The notes under the pieces were generated by a model. It was given only the letters and a program-made list of their open reading frames with translations. It was not told the DNA's origin and searched no databases. Both the position numbers and the translations under genes were made by a program. This document shows positions 8,972 to 17,945 of a DNA stretch of 64,000 nt, in pieces. Positions within the stretch are counted from its first letter, which is position 1. The number at the start of each line of letters is the position of its first letter. This stretch comes from Gracilaria domingensis (Eukaryota > Rhodophyta > Florideophyceae > Gracilariales > Gracilariaceae), in assembly GCA_022539475.1 (NCBI GenBank), contig VCMS01000011.1, positions 186,001 through 250,000 of the forward strand, in the 5' to 3' direction.

Positions 8972-10938
8972 CTATGGAGGACGGTGACTAATATTAGCAA
9001 GACGCTGTTCACGTCTGTTGCTGCCGAATGACAAGTCAAGGGCTGTGTGCATCGACGTGTCCTCGCTCCCTGTCTCAGACATCGCATGAGTTGTTGACTG
9101 CGTTCGAGGCGTGCTAGAAGCCGTTCTCACCCGCAAAGGCCAGTGAGCTCGATCCGGAAACGCAATTCGGATACCGTCGTGCAGGAATTCGGGTTGCGGC
9201 TCTAGAGATTGTTGTTGCTCTTCCATCTCTTGTGATTGCAGTTCTTCTGGCTCCTGTACACCCTGCCTTTCCTCGACATTATCGCCATTTCGCGATGTGC
9301 CGAACAGGCATCCCCAACACGAGCGGTTCCGCGAGCAAACAGGCTCGCGATGGTTGTCAGAAAGGTGATCGACCCTTACAGATGCTCGACAGGTCGGACA
9401 ATTTGCTCGATTCTCACACACCCATGGCTATCAGAAAGAGCAAACTTGACAGTCAGCGAATCAAATGAGTGCAAACGCAAAAAAAAAGAAGTGGCGCGCA
9501 AGTAACTTACATCCAGACATTCAGCATGGAAGTGATGCTCACAGCGAAGAGCTCGAAGTGAATCTCCGGCCTGCATGTCGCTGAGACAGATAGGGCATTC
9601 CCCTTCAGTACCCTCAGCAACATACGCGGGATACATTCTCAAAAGTTCTGCTTCCGACAATCGATCCACCATCTTATTCCTTCCAGAACGTCGGTCAAGC
9701 CAAAACACCAGTAACACAGCAAGCCCAGCAACGAAAATAAGCGATAAACAAACAGGCAACATGGCTTGTGGCAAGAAACGCTGTCTAGAAGGAGTAGGTT
9801 CTGGTACAGTACGTCGCGGCGTGGTTATAGCAAATGCTGCAGAACCATTAAAGTCATCTACAGTATGCGAAGCATTGGCGAAAAGAGCAACCATATAGCG
9901 AGAACCACGAGTCGAAAACGTAATATTCGCCTGCAACAAAGGACCGTCTCCACTTGATTTGAAAGTTCGACTATGACGAGTCCAGTCCGGCAACTCAGTC
10001 CCATGCGCAGAAGCAATTTCACAGCGTAGTTGACTTCTTTCATCGGTAGATATAGTACCCCTCAAAATGCGCACAGCGAACCCGTACGTCGAGCCTGTTT
10101 CCATATCAAGCGCCGAGTAGTCAAACACAACGTACACGGTCTGAAACGGGCGCACGACGACGACGTACTGCTGGTCAAGCGATGAAGGCTCGACGCCAAA
10201 CTCACTGGCATCGAACTCTTCGTTACTGCCGCCCGAAGTAAAATTTGTGAAAGACTCAGTGCATGTCGGTGGGGTAAATGTGGGTTCACAACGGCAGCGG
10301 TTTTGAGGGGAGAGACCGATCGGTGTGCAAACGCCATTCGAATTGCAAGGCTCATCACCGTCAAAGAAACCGGCACATTGGGGTTCGCCATCGTCAAGCA
10401 ACGTGAGCGTGAGCGTGCCGTTTGGAAAAGGGCGACGAGGATCAAGCACGGCAACGTTATACACGCTGACAGCCTGCTCCGAGCGTATGGGAGACAGGAT
10501 GGAACTGCGCAGCAGGCGGGCGTTGTACGAATCGGTGTCTGCCTGGACCCTATTGAACTGAAAGATGGGCTCCGACAGGTTCTTGAGCAGGAGCGGCACG
10601 CTCGACAGCGAAGGCACAGAGGTGGCGTTGTGCAGCATGACGACTGGGCGCGGGAAGTGAAGGCGCGGCTGGGCGGAGGGCGGATCAAAGGCGAGGTCCA
10701 CTGACAGCCGGAGGTTGTCGTTCCGCACGCTGTCCAAGTTCAGGCGGTACGAGGTGACGTTGCTGGCGCCCGATACGCGGATGCGCACGGGGCGGCCGGG
10801 GAGCAGCGGCTCCGGCAGCTGGGCTGGCGAGGCGGCGGCCAAGGGCGGCGGCAGCAGCAGCAGCGGCAGCAGCAGAAGCAGCGGCAGCAGAGGCAGCCGC
10901 GGCAGCAGAGGCAGCAGCGGCGACGGCAGCGGCGCCAT
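8972..10938 (-). CDS. Secreted-type EGF / single-TM / RING-H2 protein (E3 ubiquitin ligase candidate)
   Basis: Two exons, 10938-9511 and 9427-8972, joined across an 83-nt intron (9510-9428, GTAAGT...ATAG), giving 627 residues. The join is needed to complete the RING: the first exon carries CPICL, then RCEHHFHAECLD, and the second starts PWVCENRANCPTC, together C-x2-C...C-x-H-x2-H-x2-C...C-x2-C. The N terminus is an extreme Leu/Pro signal peptide encoded by a CAG/CTG-like repeat. Then come a roughly 350-residue ectodomain with an EGF-like module (six Cys, about residues 195-225) and a TM helix near residue 400 before the RING. It is probably a membrane E3 ligase of endomembranes or the cell surface. 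Its start lies only 51 bp beyond the stop of the EGF-TM gene at 10990-12204. A related protein is at 32913-34646. Confidence 0.82.
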
Positions 10939-10989
10939 GGGGCGGGCGAGAGCGCATTGGGGAGCGCACGCGCGCTGTGCCCTTTTTTA

Positions 10990-12204
10990 CTACTTGGGGG
11001 GGCCATCGCTCGGCTGCTGGTGCACACGGCGCCTGCTGGGCACGCGGATGATGCCGATGCGCTGCCATTCCCACGCGTCCGACCGCGCGCGCGCCTCGGA
11101 CCGCCGCCGCCGCATGCGCACCGCGATCACCAGCGCCACCACCACCGCAACCACCACCAGCGTCACCGTCACCGCCGCCACCACCGCCCCCCACGCAAAG
11201 CCGTCGCGCTGCAGCGGGCACTCCTCCTCCGCGTCGCCGCCGCACGCGCGCACCTGCACGCTCACCGTCGCCCCACCGCCGTTCGTCCACAGCGCCACCA
11301 CCCATTCCCCCCGCCGCACCGTCTCCTCCGTCTGGCACACCAGTTCCAACAGCGCCGCCGACCCCTCCTGCCGCACCACGCTTACCGTCGCTCGCCCCCG
11401 CCCCATTGACGGAAGCTCGCCATCGCGTCTACCGCACGCCATCCCCACGTTGCCCTCTCCTCCGCCCACCACCTCCTCCTCGTTCTCCACCCCGCCCTCC
11501 AAAACGCGCGCGCGTGCAAACGCGCTGCCGGACCCCCTCCATGTGAACGCGTAGTTGCCCTGCTCGCGTAGCTGCACCACCGCGCTCTCCGGAAGCGCGC
11601 TCACCTCGCCGTCCCATTCTGGCCGCTGAGTCGGGCGAGGCGCCGCGCGCAGCCGCTCAGTACAAAAGTCGCCGTAAACGCCTCGCCGGCAATCGCATCG
11701 CGCGCCGTCCGCGTTCGTGCGACATCGCCCCAGTCCGTTGCATGTCAGCACGCCTGGTGGCACGTTTCCCGGGCAAGCGGCAGCCATTGAGCTCTCACGC
11801 CGCATGAACAATACCGCTCCACCAGTGTCGTCATTCACGGGCCCCGTGAGCAACTTGATGGTCGTGTTGGCCAACGCCGGTACCGGTAACGCTACAAATA
11901 GCACAGACTGCCCTCGGCGAAATGCACGCCTGTCGCTGCGCGAAGTGTTACCTGACGAAATGGATAACAGAGCACGCACTGGGTTGGAGTGTGAGCGCGG
12001 GAACGCTGGAAGGTGAACCTCGGCCAGCACCGTACGCTCTGATTCGAACCCGTCCACTTTGAACCTCAGCGTGCTGTTGGCGCGTAGACGCGGTAGTTCA
12101 CGGCGCAGCGTCTCTTGGCCGCGCAGCGGCAGAATCTCCTCGTCCCCACGCGTCGTGTGCACGGCGAGAAGCATAATTAACAGGAAAAGCATTGCGTGCG
12201 TCAT
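10990..12204 (-). CDS. EGF-like single-pass membrane protein, RING-less relative of its neighbour
   Basis: 404 residues from the ATG at 12204. That ATG was chosen because a hydrophobic signal peptide (MTHAMLFLLIMLLAV) follows at once; an upstream in-frame ATG at 12342 would bury it behind 46 polar residues. The ectodomain has an EGF-like module (CNGLGRC...CDCRRGVYGDFC). A strongly hydrophobic Val/Ala TM helix lies near the C terminus, followed by a basic tail of about 45 residues. The order signal peptide, beta-rich ectodomain, EGF, ectodomain, TM matches the two EGF-TM-RING proteins in this window, but no RING follows. Composition is GC-rich in the C-terminal half. It lies head to tail between the HPC2-like gene (255 bp upstream) and the RING gene (51 bp downstream). 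Ligand and role are unknown. Confidence 0.7.
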   Translation of the reverse strand: MTHAMLFLLIMLLAVHTTRGDEEILPLRGQETLRRELPRLRANSTLRFKVDGFESERTVLAEVHLPAFPRSHSNPVRALLSISSGNTSRSDRRAFRRGQSVLFVALPVPALANTTIKLLTGPVNDDTGGAVLFMRRESSMAAACPGNVPPGVLTCNGLGRCRTNADGARCDCRRGVYGDFCTERLRAAPRPTQRPEWDGEVSALPESAVVQLREQGNYAFTWRGSGSAFARARVLEGGVENEEEVVGGGEGNVGMACGRRDGELPSMGRGRATVSVVRQEGSAALLELVCQTEETVRRGEWVVALWTNGGGATVSVQVRACGGDAEEECPLQRDGFAWGAVVAAVTVTLVVVAVVVALVIAVRMRRRRSEARARSDAWEWQRIGIIRVPSRRRVHQQPSDGPPK

Positions 12205-12459
12205 TGTCCTTGCCTGTGATTCAGGCTCAAACTCACCGCGGTACTGAGCGCCGTCGCAGGGACATCTCGCGTTTATATGCATCGTCGAACTGCCGCTGCG
12301 CTCTGCACCGTCCATACGCACCCGTCGCTTTGGCGCCTTCATCGAGACGCACCGTCATACTCTGTTGCGCCGCCACTTGCCTCACGACAAGAATCGCAAG
12401 CGCGCGCCCATTCGTTCACTTGGGCGCTTACAGTCGAATCTGCTCACCGCTGTCGTGAG

Positions 12460-14103
12460 TCAGTCCAGCTCGATCACCTCTCCGTTGGCAACAGCGGCGC
12501 TGCCACGCGCCACTGCCGGGGGAGCTCCCCCTTCACTGCGTGGGGCCCCTTCCTTCTCCGTGCGTTCCTTCTTCAGCTTCTTCTGCAGCACTCGTTCTTC
12601 TTCGCGCTTCCTTTTCTTAGCCTTGTTTTTCTCCTCCACTGCACGGAAAGCGCGAATAATTTCCTCCTCTGCCACGGAGAACCCTTGGAAGGCGCTCTTT
12701 TTCAGCGAAGCCACCCAACTGTTCACACTTTTCTTCACGCTTTTTATTCTGCTCCCAAGCTGGTTTCGAGCCGCCAGCAGCTCCTTCTTCTTGCAGAACC
12801 ACTCATAAAGCATCTCCCGCAATTCGTCGCTCCACTCCACGCGCACCGCGTCTGCTCCTCCTCGCTTCGCTTGCAGATACCCCTTGAGTATCTCCTCCAC
12901 TCTGGCCACTTCCTTTTCCCTTTGTTTCTCCCTAGCACTCCATATTAATGCATGCCCCAATGCTTCAAGACTGGCTCGCTTCGTTCGCAGACATTTGTTC
13001 ATCGTGATCCACAACTGATCACTCAGCGCAACTACTCGTTTTTCTCTCACAATATCAGAGAACAACTTCGCTTCCCCGGCTGATATAGCCGCGCGTAGCA
13101 GCGTATGCAAGTGGTCTTGCATTACAGGATCATTCATCTTGGGTTTCTTATCATTGAATTTCATGGCACAGAAGTGCTGCAATGCGTTCAACGCTGTTTC
13201 TAGCGCTTGTGCCGATTTGCTAGAGCGTGATACAGTCGAAGTTTTTGTTGTCCCTGTACTGGAAGCGTTTGCTGCTCCACCCACCTTCGAACCTGTAGTT
13301 GTTGCCTTCACATGATTGTTCACCGCGCTTCCTGATGGGCCTGTATTTGAAATGGACCGAGCTTTTGCAGGTCCCGATGTAACGGCCTTGACCCCGGTTG
13401 TTTTGTTAATGACATTCACAGATGTCGGCACAACAGGGCGTTGTTTGTTTGCAGGCTCTACTTGCTGCACATTGTTTGGTCTAGGCGCGATTTTGGCAGC
13501 CAGCGGTGCTTGGGGAGCAGTCTGCTGGACGGCATTCGACACAGTGGCTGGAGTCGAGGTTGCAGGCGGAGCGCTTGAACTATTGGGTGAGACGGCCGAA
13601 GCGCCAAGTGAGGATGCATCTGGTCCGGAAGAGGTTGATGGCGGACGTGAGTTCAAGGGCTGCGGAAGTGGCGCTGAGTTTGCAGCTGGTTGAGGCGACT
13701 GAGACTGGGACTGTGTCTGAGAGGCAGATCGCGCATGTCGTTGCGGGAGCTTTTCCAGAACAACGTTTCCGAGACGGTTGCCGTCTACCACAGGATGATT
13801 TCTGATGGTGTCGTCTGTGCCGACCCAGAACCCACCAAATCCGATAAACTCCGTCTGCTGCTTATCGTCATCTTCCGGTTGGTCGACATCGCCGTCATCA
13901 ATGAAGTCGTCCTCGTAGTCGTAGTCGTCAGCGACAGCGCGTGTTCGAGTACGCGGTTGTGTATTGGGCGAGGTTGGTTGGTCATCGTCGTCGTCGCTGA
14001 CAGATGGCGTGGCCGAAGTCGGTAAGTACAGCCGAAGCGCCTCACGAATGTTGAGCTGGTTACCGCCCAGTGGATTGAGGCGAATTCGGACTCCGTTTTG
14101 CAT
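12460..14103 (-). CDS. HPC2/ubinuclein-like subunit of the HIRA histone chaperone
   Basis: 547 residues. Near residues 58-72 is an acidic YDYEDDFIDDGD stretch, the hallmark of the HUN (Hpc2-ubinuclein) domain that binds H3.3-H4 in the HIRA chaperone. It is followed by FGGFWVG. Residues about 135-300 are a low-complexity Ser/Thr/Pro/Ala linker. Residues about 310-500 are helical and charged and fit the conserved middle domain of ubinucleins (KPKMNDP, HTLLRAAISAGE). The C terminus is a K/E-rich coiled coil. The role would be replication-independent nucleosome assembly in the nucleus. The ATG at 14103 is the first in frame; 36 upstream in-frame codons are open back to a stop, so an upstream exon is possible. 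The HUN motif is clear; the middle-domain match is moderate. Confidence 0.7.
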   Translation of the reverse strand: MQNGVRIRLNPLGGNQLNIREALRLYLPTSATPSVSDDDDDQPTSPNTQPRTRTRAVADDYDYEDDFIDDGDVDQPEDDDKQQTEFIGFGGFWVGTDDTIRNHPVVDGNRLGNVVLEKLPQRHARSASQTQSQSQSPQPAANSAPLPQPLNSRPPSTSSGPDASSLGASAVSPNSSSAPPATSTPATVSNAVQQTAPQAPLAAKIAPRPNNVQQVEPANKQRPVVPTSVNVINKTTGVKAVTSGPAKARSISNTGPSGSAVNNHVKATTTGSKVGGAANASSTGTTKTSTVSRSSKSAQALETALNALQHFCAMKFNDKKPKMNDPVMQDHLHTLLRAAISAGEAKLFSDIVREKRVVALSDQLWITMNKCLRTKRASLEALGHALIWSAREKQREKEVARVEEILKGYLQAKRGGADAVRVEWSDELREMLYEWFCKKKELLAARNQLGSRIKSVKKSVNSWVASLKKSAFQGFSVAEEEIIRAFRAVEEKNKAKKRKREEERVLQKKLKKERTEKEGAPRSEGGAPPAVARGSAAVANGEVIELD

Positions 14104-14659
14104 CCGGTCCTGGGTTGAAGAAGGCGGGTATCGAAGGGGAAACGAGCATAGACTTGTGCTTCAGCGGCGTGGTGGTGAAGCAAACGAAACGGAGCTGGTT
14201 TGGGGCGTTGATGCAGCGTGCTGCTGCGAGTTGCCTCAAGATGTTTGGTGGGGTGGCTTTTTGAATCATGACTTGATGTCACTTTGCATGTACCTTTGGC
14301 AATCGTTTGTATCCGCCGACAGTGTCGACATTCGATGGATCAGCGTCCCACGGCTTGAAGAGCCAACCGCTTTGATTAAATTCTGCAAAATTTCTGGAGA
14401 GTCTCCAGTGGAGACGTTATATGTTGCAGGGAAGGCTGTCTCTCGTTCCGAGGCGAATTCGTGCTGCATAATTTGTACCATTGATTACACTCCTTGACGG
14501 GAACTGGTCGAGCACGAGGAAGTGAATAGATCTTCGTTGACTCTAGTTGCTAAAACAGCATCAGTTTCACTTGCCAAAGTGTTCCGCTACAGCAGGAAGG
14601 CTAATTCTTTTACTCGAAGGCAGTAGGCTAAGGCCGAAATCAGTCTCTACAGCGATATC
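14104..14659. promoter_or_regulatory. Divergent intergenic region
   Basis: 556 bp between the starts of the HPC2-like gene (minus) and the Sec20-like gene (plus). It should hold both promoters. No TATA box or clear repeat is visible; open frames here are short. Confidence 0.45.
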
Positions 14660-17548
14660 ATGGCGCTTCCATCAGAGGTCAAAACCCTCTTGAAAGCCCT
14701 GGACAGTCTACAAACTGCCACAACGCCCACTACTCTCGCTTCTTGCTCACGTACCGTTGCTCGTGCGGCCGATGATCTTGAGTTAGTCTGTGAGGAGACT
14801 GTGGATCCTTCTTTGTCTGCACAACTCAATTCCTACGTCGATCGTGCTCGTCAGGCAGTCAAGACTGCGCGAAGAAACGCTCGGGCTGCCGCCCTAAAGG
14901 CCGATCGCACCGCCCTCATTGAACCCCCAACTGTAGACCAGAAAGAATTTGAAGGCTCAGCGGAAAGACTGGCAGCTGAGATCAACGATGCCTTGCGCGC
15001 TACTGCTGCAGTCGTGAGTGAAGAAATTCAGCGTTCTAAAGTAGCAGGAGATGTTGTCGAAGAATCTACAAGAAGATTAAGAAGGACCACCGATCAACAT
15101 GGAGTTTACGCCGACGGTATTGTTTCAGGTGCATCCACCCTCAAGTCCATACGAAGAACTGATCTTGTGGCCAACTTAGTCCTTGTTCTCTGCTTTGCAC
15201 TCTTCTTTGTCGCGGCGGCATACGTAACCAATCGACGAATACAAAACAGTAACATTGCCACTTTTATCGTCAGGCCTACTTATAAGATCGTATCTCTGCC
15301 TTTGAGGATCACCAGCTGGGTTTTCAAGAGTTCCTTCAGCAAACGCGAGTCTCAACCTCTACAATCACGATATCCTTCGCCTTCTGATCCTCAACACGTC
15401 ACACAAAAGGATCTCATGGGACAACGGGAACCACGAGAAGCTGTGGAAACAGAGTTATCGGATGCAGGAGGGGATCGCAGTTTGAGAGACACGGACACTC
15501 ATGACAAGAACGCGTTCGAAGAAGCACAAGAGACCCCCTATGTATCACCATCGCAACACCTTAGGGATAGAACTGAGACAGACGTTGCTCAACAATCAAG
15601 AAAACCTCCATCTAGTTCGGAACAGAACATCGGTGATCACAAGATGAGCGAACAATGGCAGCATCCATCGCCTTCTGAGTTTGAGAACGACACACACATG
15701 GATCCCGTGGGACGACGGGAGCCGCAAAAAGATATGGATACAGAGTTATCAAATGAAGGAGGAGATCGAAGTTTGAGAGACACTTACGCACGTGACAACA
15801 TTCTCGAAGAAGCACAAGAGGCGCCGTATGTATCACCATCACCACACCTTGTACAGAGAGCTGAGGAAGACGTTACTCAACATTCAAGGAAACATCCATC
15901 TGTTTCGGATCAGAACGGTGGTGATGACGGGATGAGCGAAAATCCAAACCAAGCTTTCGTTTATGGTGACAATAGCAAGGTGGAAAAGGACCTTATTGAA
16001 GATAGGACGAAGGAAGATCCCAAAAGCACAACTTTCGTTGATAACGGTGATACATTGTCTAGTGCTCCGACTGGCCTTCCGAAGTCTAGTAGCGATGAAC
16101 AACCCGGTGTTAAGCTGAAATCCTCACTCCCATCTCGGTATCAAACACATGATGGTGAACTGAATACAGCCCCCTCACAAAATGTGGTTCAAGATAGACC
16201 AAGCACAGAATCAAAAATTTCACGCTTAAGTGAAGCTTCAAACGGCTCTATCGGTATAGATCAGGATCTTGTTGTCGTAACCAATGAGGCACAAGATGGA
16301 GACAAAGCTCAGAGCGATAGCCAAGGACTACCTGACGAGGAAGACCTTGAAGCGCTATTGTACCCTTTGTTATCTTCGCATCAATCAGTGCCAGGGGGAG
16401 ATCTTAAGAGAGATGCCAGTCCTACACTGGCGGAGCGCAGAGAATCAAGGTCAAAGAGAGAAAGAGAAGATGAAATCGATATAGAACAACGCCATACTCT
16501 CTCGTCTGACTCTGTTAGTGACGACAAAAGTTCACAGACAGAAACAGAAGGACGCAGTGACGTAGAAGAGTCTGAACCTCTATTAGTAATCCCACTCCCA
16601 TATCAAGAAGAGTATGCAGACATGAATAACGCGGACCACGGGAACGGAGCCAGTGAAGTTGTAGAACAGAATCAGCCACGGTCTTCGAAAGACACGATAG
16701 ATGAGTTATTACAGTCAGAAAACGGCAAGAAGGGTGCCAGCGAAACAGAAAACAAAACGAAGGCACAAGATACAACGGGCACGAGAAAAGATTTATCCCA
16801 ACCAGATAAGGTCACCAGCGGGAAGGCTAACAGTGAAACGGAAGAGCAAAATCAGGCACAGATTTCGAAGAGCTTTAATGAACCACCAGGCCCAGCCAGT
16901 GACGGGAAAAGTTTCAGCGAAACAGAAGAAGAAAGTGAGCCCCAGACTGTTAAGGAGAAGGCTAATGAATCACTGCAAACAAAATATGACACCGGGAGGA
17001 GAGGTATCAGTGAAGCAATCAAGCGAGAGGAGTTCGAGGCTATGAAAGACGAAAGCAATGAAACACACCAGTCAGATGACCCGTCAGACAGGAAGGGCAC
17101 TAGTGAGGCAGTCGATCAAACAGAGCTTCAAGCTGCGAAGGACAAGGAGGATGTAACAGCTGCAGAAGAGAGCACTGCTAGTTTAGGCGATGCTGAGAGT
17201 CCCGGGGAAAGTGAGCATCTTGAATCTCGGGAATCAAGCGGAGAGAAAGAGAATGAAGCTCCTCGTGATTTCTCATTTTCATCTCTCAGCGAAGCATCAG
17301 ATTCGGAAGAGGGAGACATGTGCCTGGCAATATCGGGGGATGGAGAACAAATCAGCAGTGAAGAGCAGAATGAAGATGAACTCCATGACCAACTTTCATT
17401 CCCTGTTTTCGAAGGGAGGGATGGAGTGCAGCCCGAAGGGATGTCGATGAGGAGAGTCCAGTATGATCTAAGCCGAATTTGCTTAGTATCGGGACTAGAT
17501 TCAGATCTACTTCAGGTATCCGCAGTCTCGGCTTGGATACATTTATAG
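14660..17548 (+). CDS. Sec20/BNIP1-like SNARE with a very long acidic repetitive C-terminal tail
   Basis: 962 residues, one exon. Residues 1-165 are helical and soluble. Residues about 140-166 carry STRRLRRTTDQ...SGASTLKSIRR, then a TM helix at about 170-192 ending in NRRI, the layout of Sec20-family ER SNAREs (heptads, SG-L--S-R, TM, R). Sec20 works in Golgi-to-ER retrograde fusion with Ufe1/syntaxin 18 and Use1. After the TM, instead of a short lumenal end, there are about 770 residues of acidic, Ser/Gln/Glu-rich sequence. It contains two 97-residue tandem repeats (about 235-427) and six degenerate units of about 30 residues with a core like G-SE (about 661-835). By known Sec20 topology the tail would be lumenal. 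No HDEL-like end is present. The SNARE call rests on the TM-proximal motif only. Confidence 0.62.
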   Translation: MALPSEVKTLLKALDSLQTATTPTTLASCSRTVARAADDLELVCEETVDPSLSAQLNSYVDRARQAVKTARRNARAAALKADRTALIEPPTVDQKEFEGSAERLAAEINDALRATAAVVSEEIQRSKVAGDVVEESTRRLRRTTDQHGVYADGIVSGASTLKSIRRTDLVANLVLVLCFALFFVAAAYVTNRRIQNSNIATFIVRPTYKIVSLPLRITSWVFKSSFSKRESQPLQSRYPSPSDPQHVTQKDLMGQREPREAVETELSDAGGDRSLRDTDTHDKNAFEEAQETPYVSPSQHLRDRTETDVAQQSRKPPSSSEQNIGDHKMSEQWQHPSPSEFENDTHMDPVGRREPQKDMDTELSNEGGDRSLRDTYARDNILEEAQEAPYVSPSPHLVQRAEEDVTQHSRKHPSVSDQNGGDDGMSENPNQAFVYGDNSKVEKDLIEDRTKEDPKSTTFVDNGDTLSSAPTGLPKSSSDEQPGVKLKSSLPSRYQTHDGELNTAPSQNVVQDRPSTESKISRLSEASNGSIGIDQDLVVVTNEAQDGDKAQSDSQGLPDEEDLEALLYPLLSSHQSVPGGDLKRDASPTLAERRESRSKREREDEIDIEQRHTLSSDSVSDDKSSQTETEGRSDVEESEPLLVIPLPYQEEYADMNNADHGNGASEVVEQNQPRSSKDTIDELLQSENGKKGASETENKTKAQDTTGTRKDLSQPDKVTSGKANSETEEQNQAQISKSFNEPPGPASDGKSFSETEEESEPQTVKEKANESLQTKYDTGRRGISEAIKREEFEAMKDESNETHQSDDPSDRKGTSEAVDQTELQAAKDKEDVTAAEESTASLGDAESPGESEHLESRESSGEKENEAPRDFSFSSLSEASDSEEGDMCLAISGDGEQISSEEQNEDELHDQLSFPVFEGRDGVQPEGMSMRRVQYDLSRICLVSGLDSDLLQVSAVSAWIHL
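15362..15943 (+). repeat. Two tandem 291-bp in-frame coding repeats
   Basis: The segments starting at 15362 and 15653 encode 97-residue units that share SPSD/SPSE, EL-S--GGDRSLRDT, EEAQE-PYVSPS and a terminal MSE. The period of 291 bp keeps the frame. Divergence between units shows an old duplication. Confidence 0.85.
16639..17165 (+). repeat. Six degenerate ~90-100 bp in-frame coding repeats
   Basis: Units recur about every 27-33 codons with a core of Gly, a variable pair, then SE plus an acidic stretch (GASEV, GASET, ANSET, SFSET, GISEA, GTSEA). They extend the acidic tail of the Sec20-like protein. Confidence 0.7.
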
Positions 17549-17945
17549 GAAATTCCTATTAGGAATACATTCTTCTTGAGCGTATTCCGGAGTAAGAACG
17601 ATTGTCTAGGTTTGTCAAGGCAGAACCCTTTTCTCACGTGGTCCTACGAACGTCCTGTGCGGAGACTTACCCTGTAGTAGCTACAGATTGTACATAGGAT
17701 ACAACACAACTATAACGTCATGACTACCTATAATCGAATATAACTAATTTATATCGCTCGCTCAAATGTCAGCATTGCTCCGGCTGTTCTCGTTTATTCA
17801 AGAACTGTTCTAGCCTTACGTTTGGAAGCAAGGATGCATGTGGACCCTGCTCGTGACATTCAAGGCCCTAATCAAAGAATTTGAAAGATCTTGTATGCTG
17901 CGCACATACAATACCAACCAGCTATAGCACGAGCGGACGTGATTT
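17549..17945. other. Convergent 3' flanks, no gene seen
   Basis: 397 bp between the stops of the Sec20-like and M13 peptidase genes. A short AGGAAATTCCTATTAGGAA palindrome begins near 17547, similar to one near 24312. No coding signal. Confidence 0.4.

Noticed and set aside
10685-11554. Several ORFs overlapping the EGF-TM and RING genes on both strands
   Set aside because: Low-complexity translations of CAG/GGC-type repeats; the minus-strand frames used have signal peptides, EGF and TM features.
13316-14025. Plus-strand ORFs opposite the HPC2/ubinuclein-like gene
   Set aside because: Hydrophobic Val/Leu-rich strings that are the antisense of Asp/Glu/Ser tracts; no domain.
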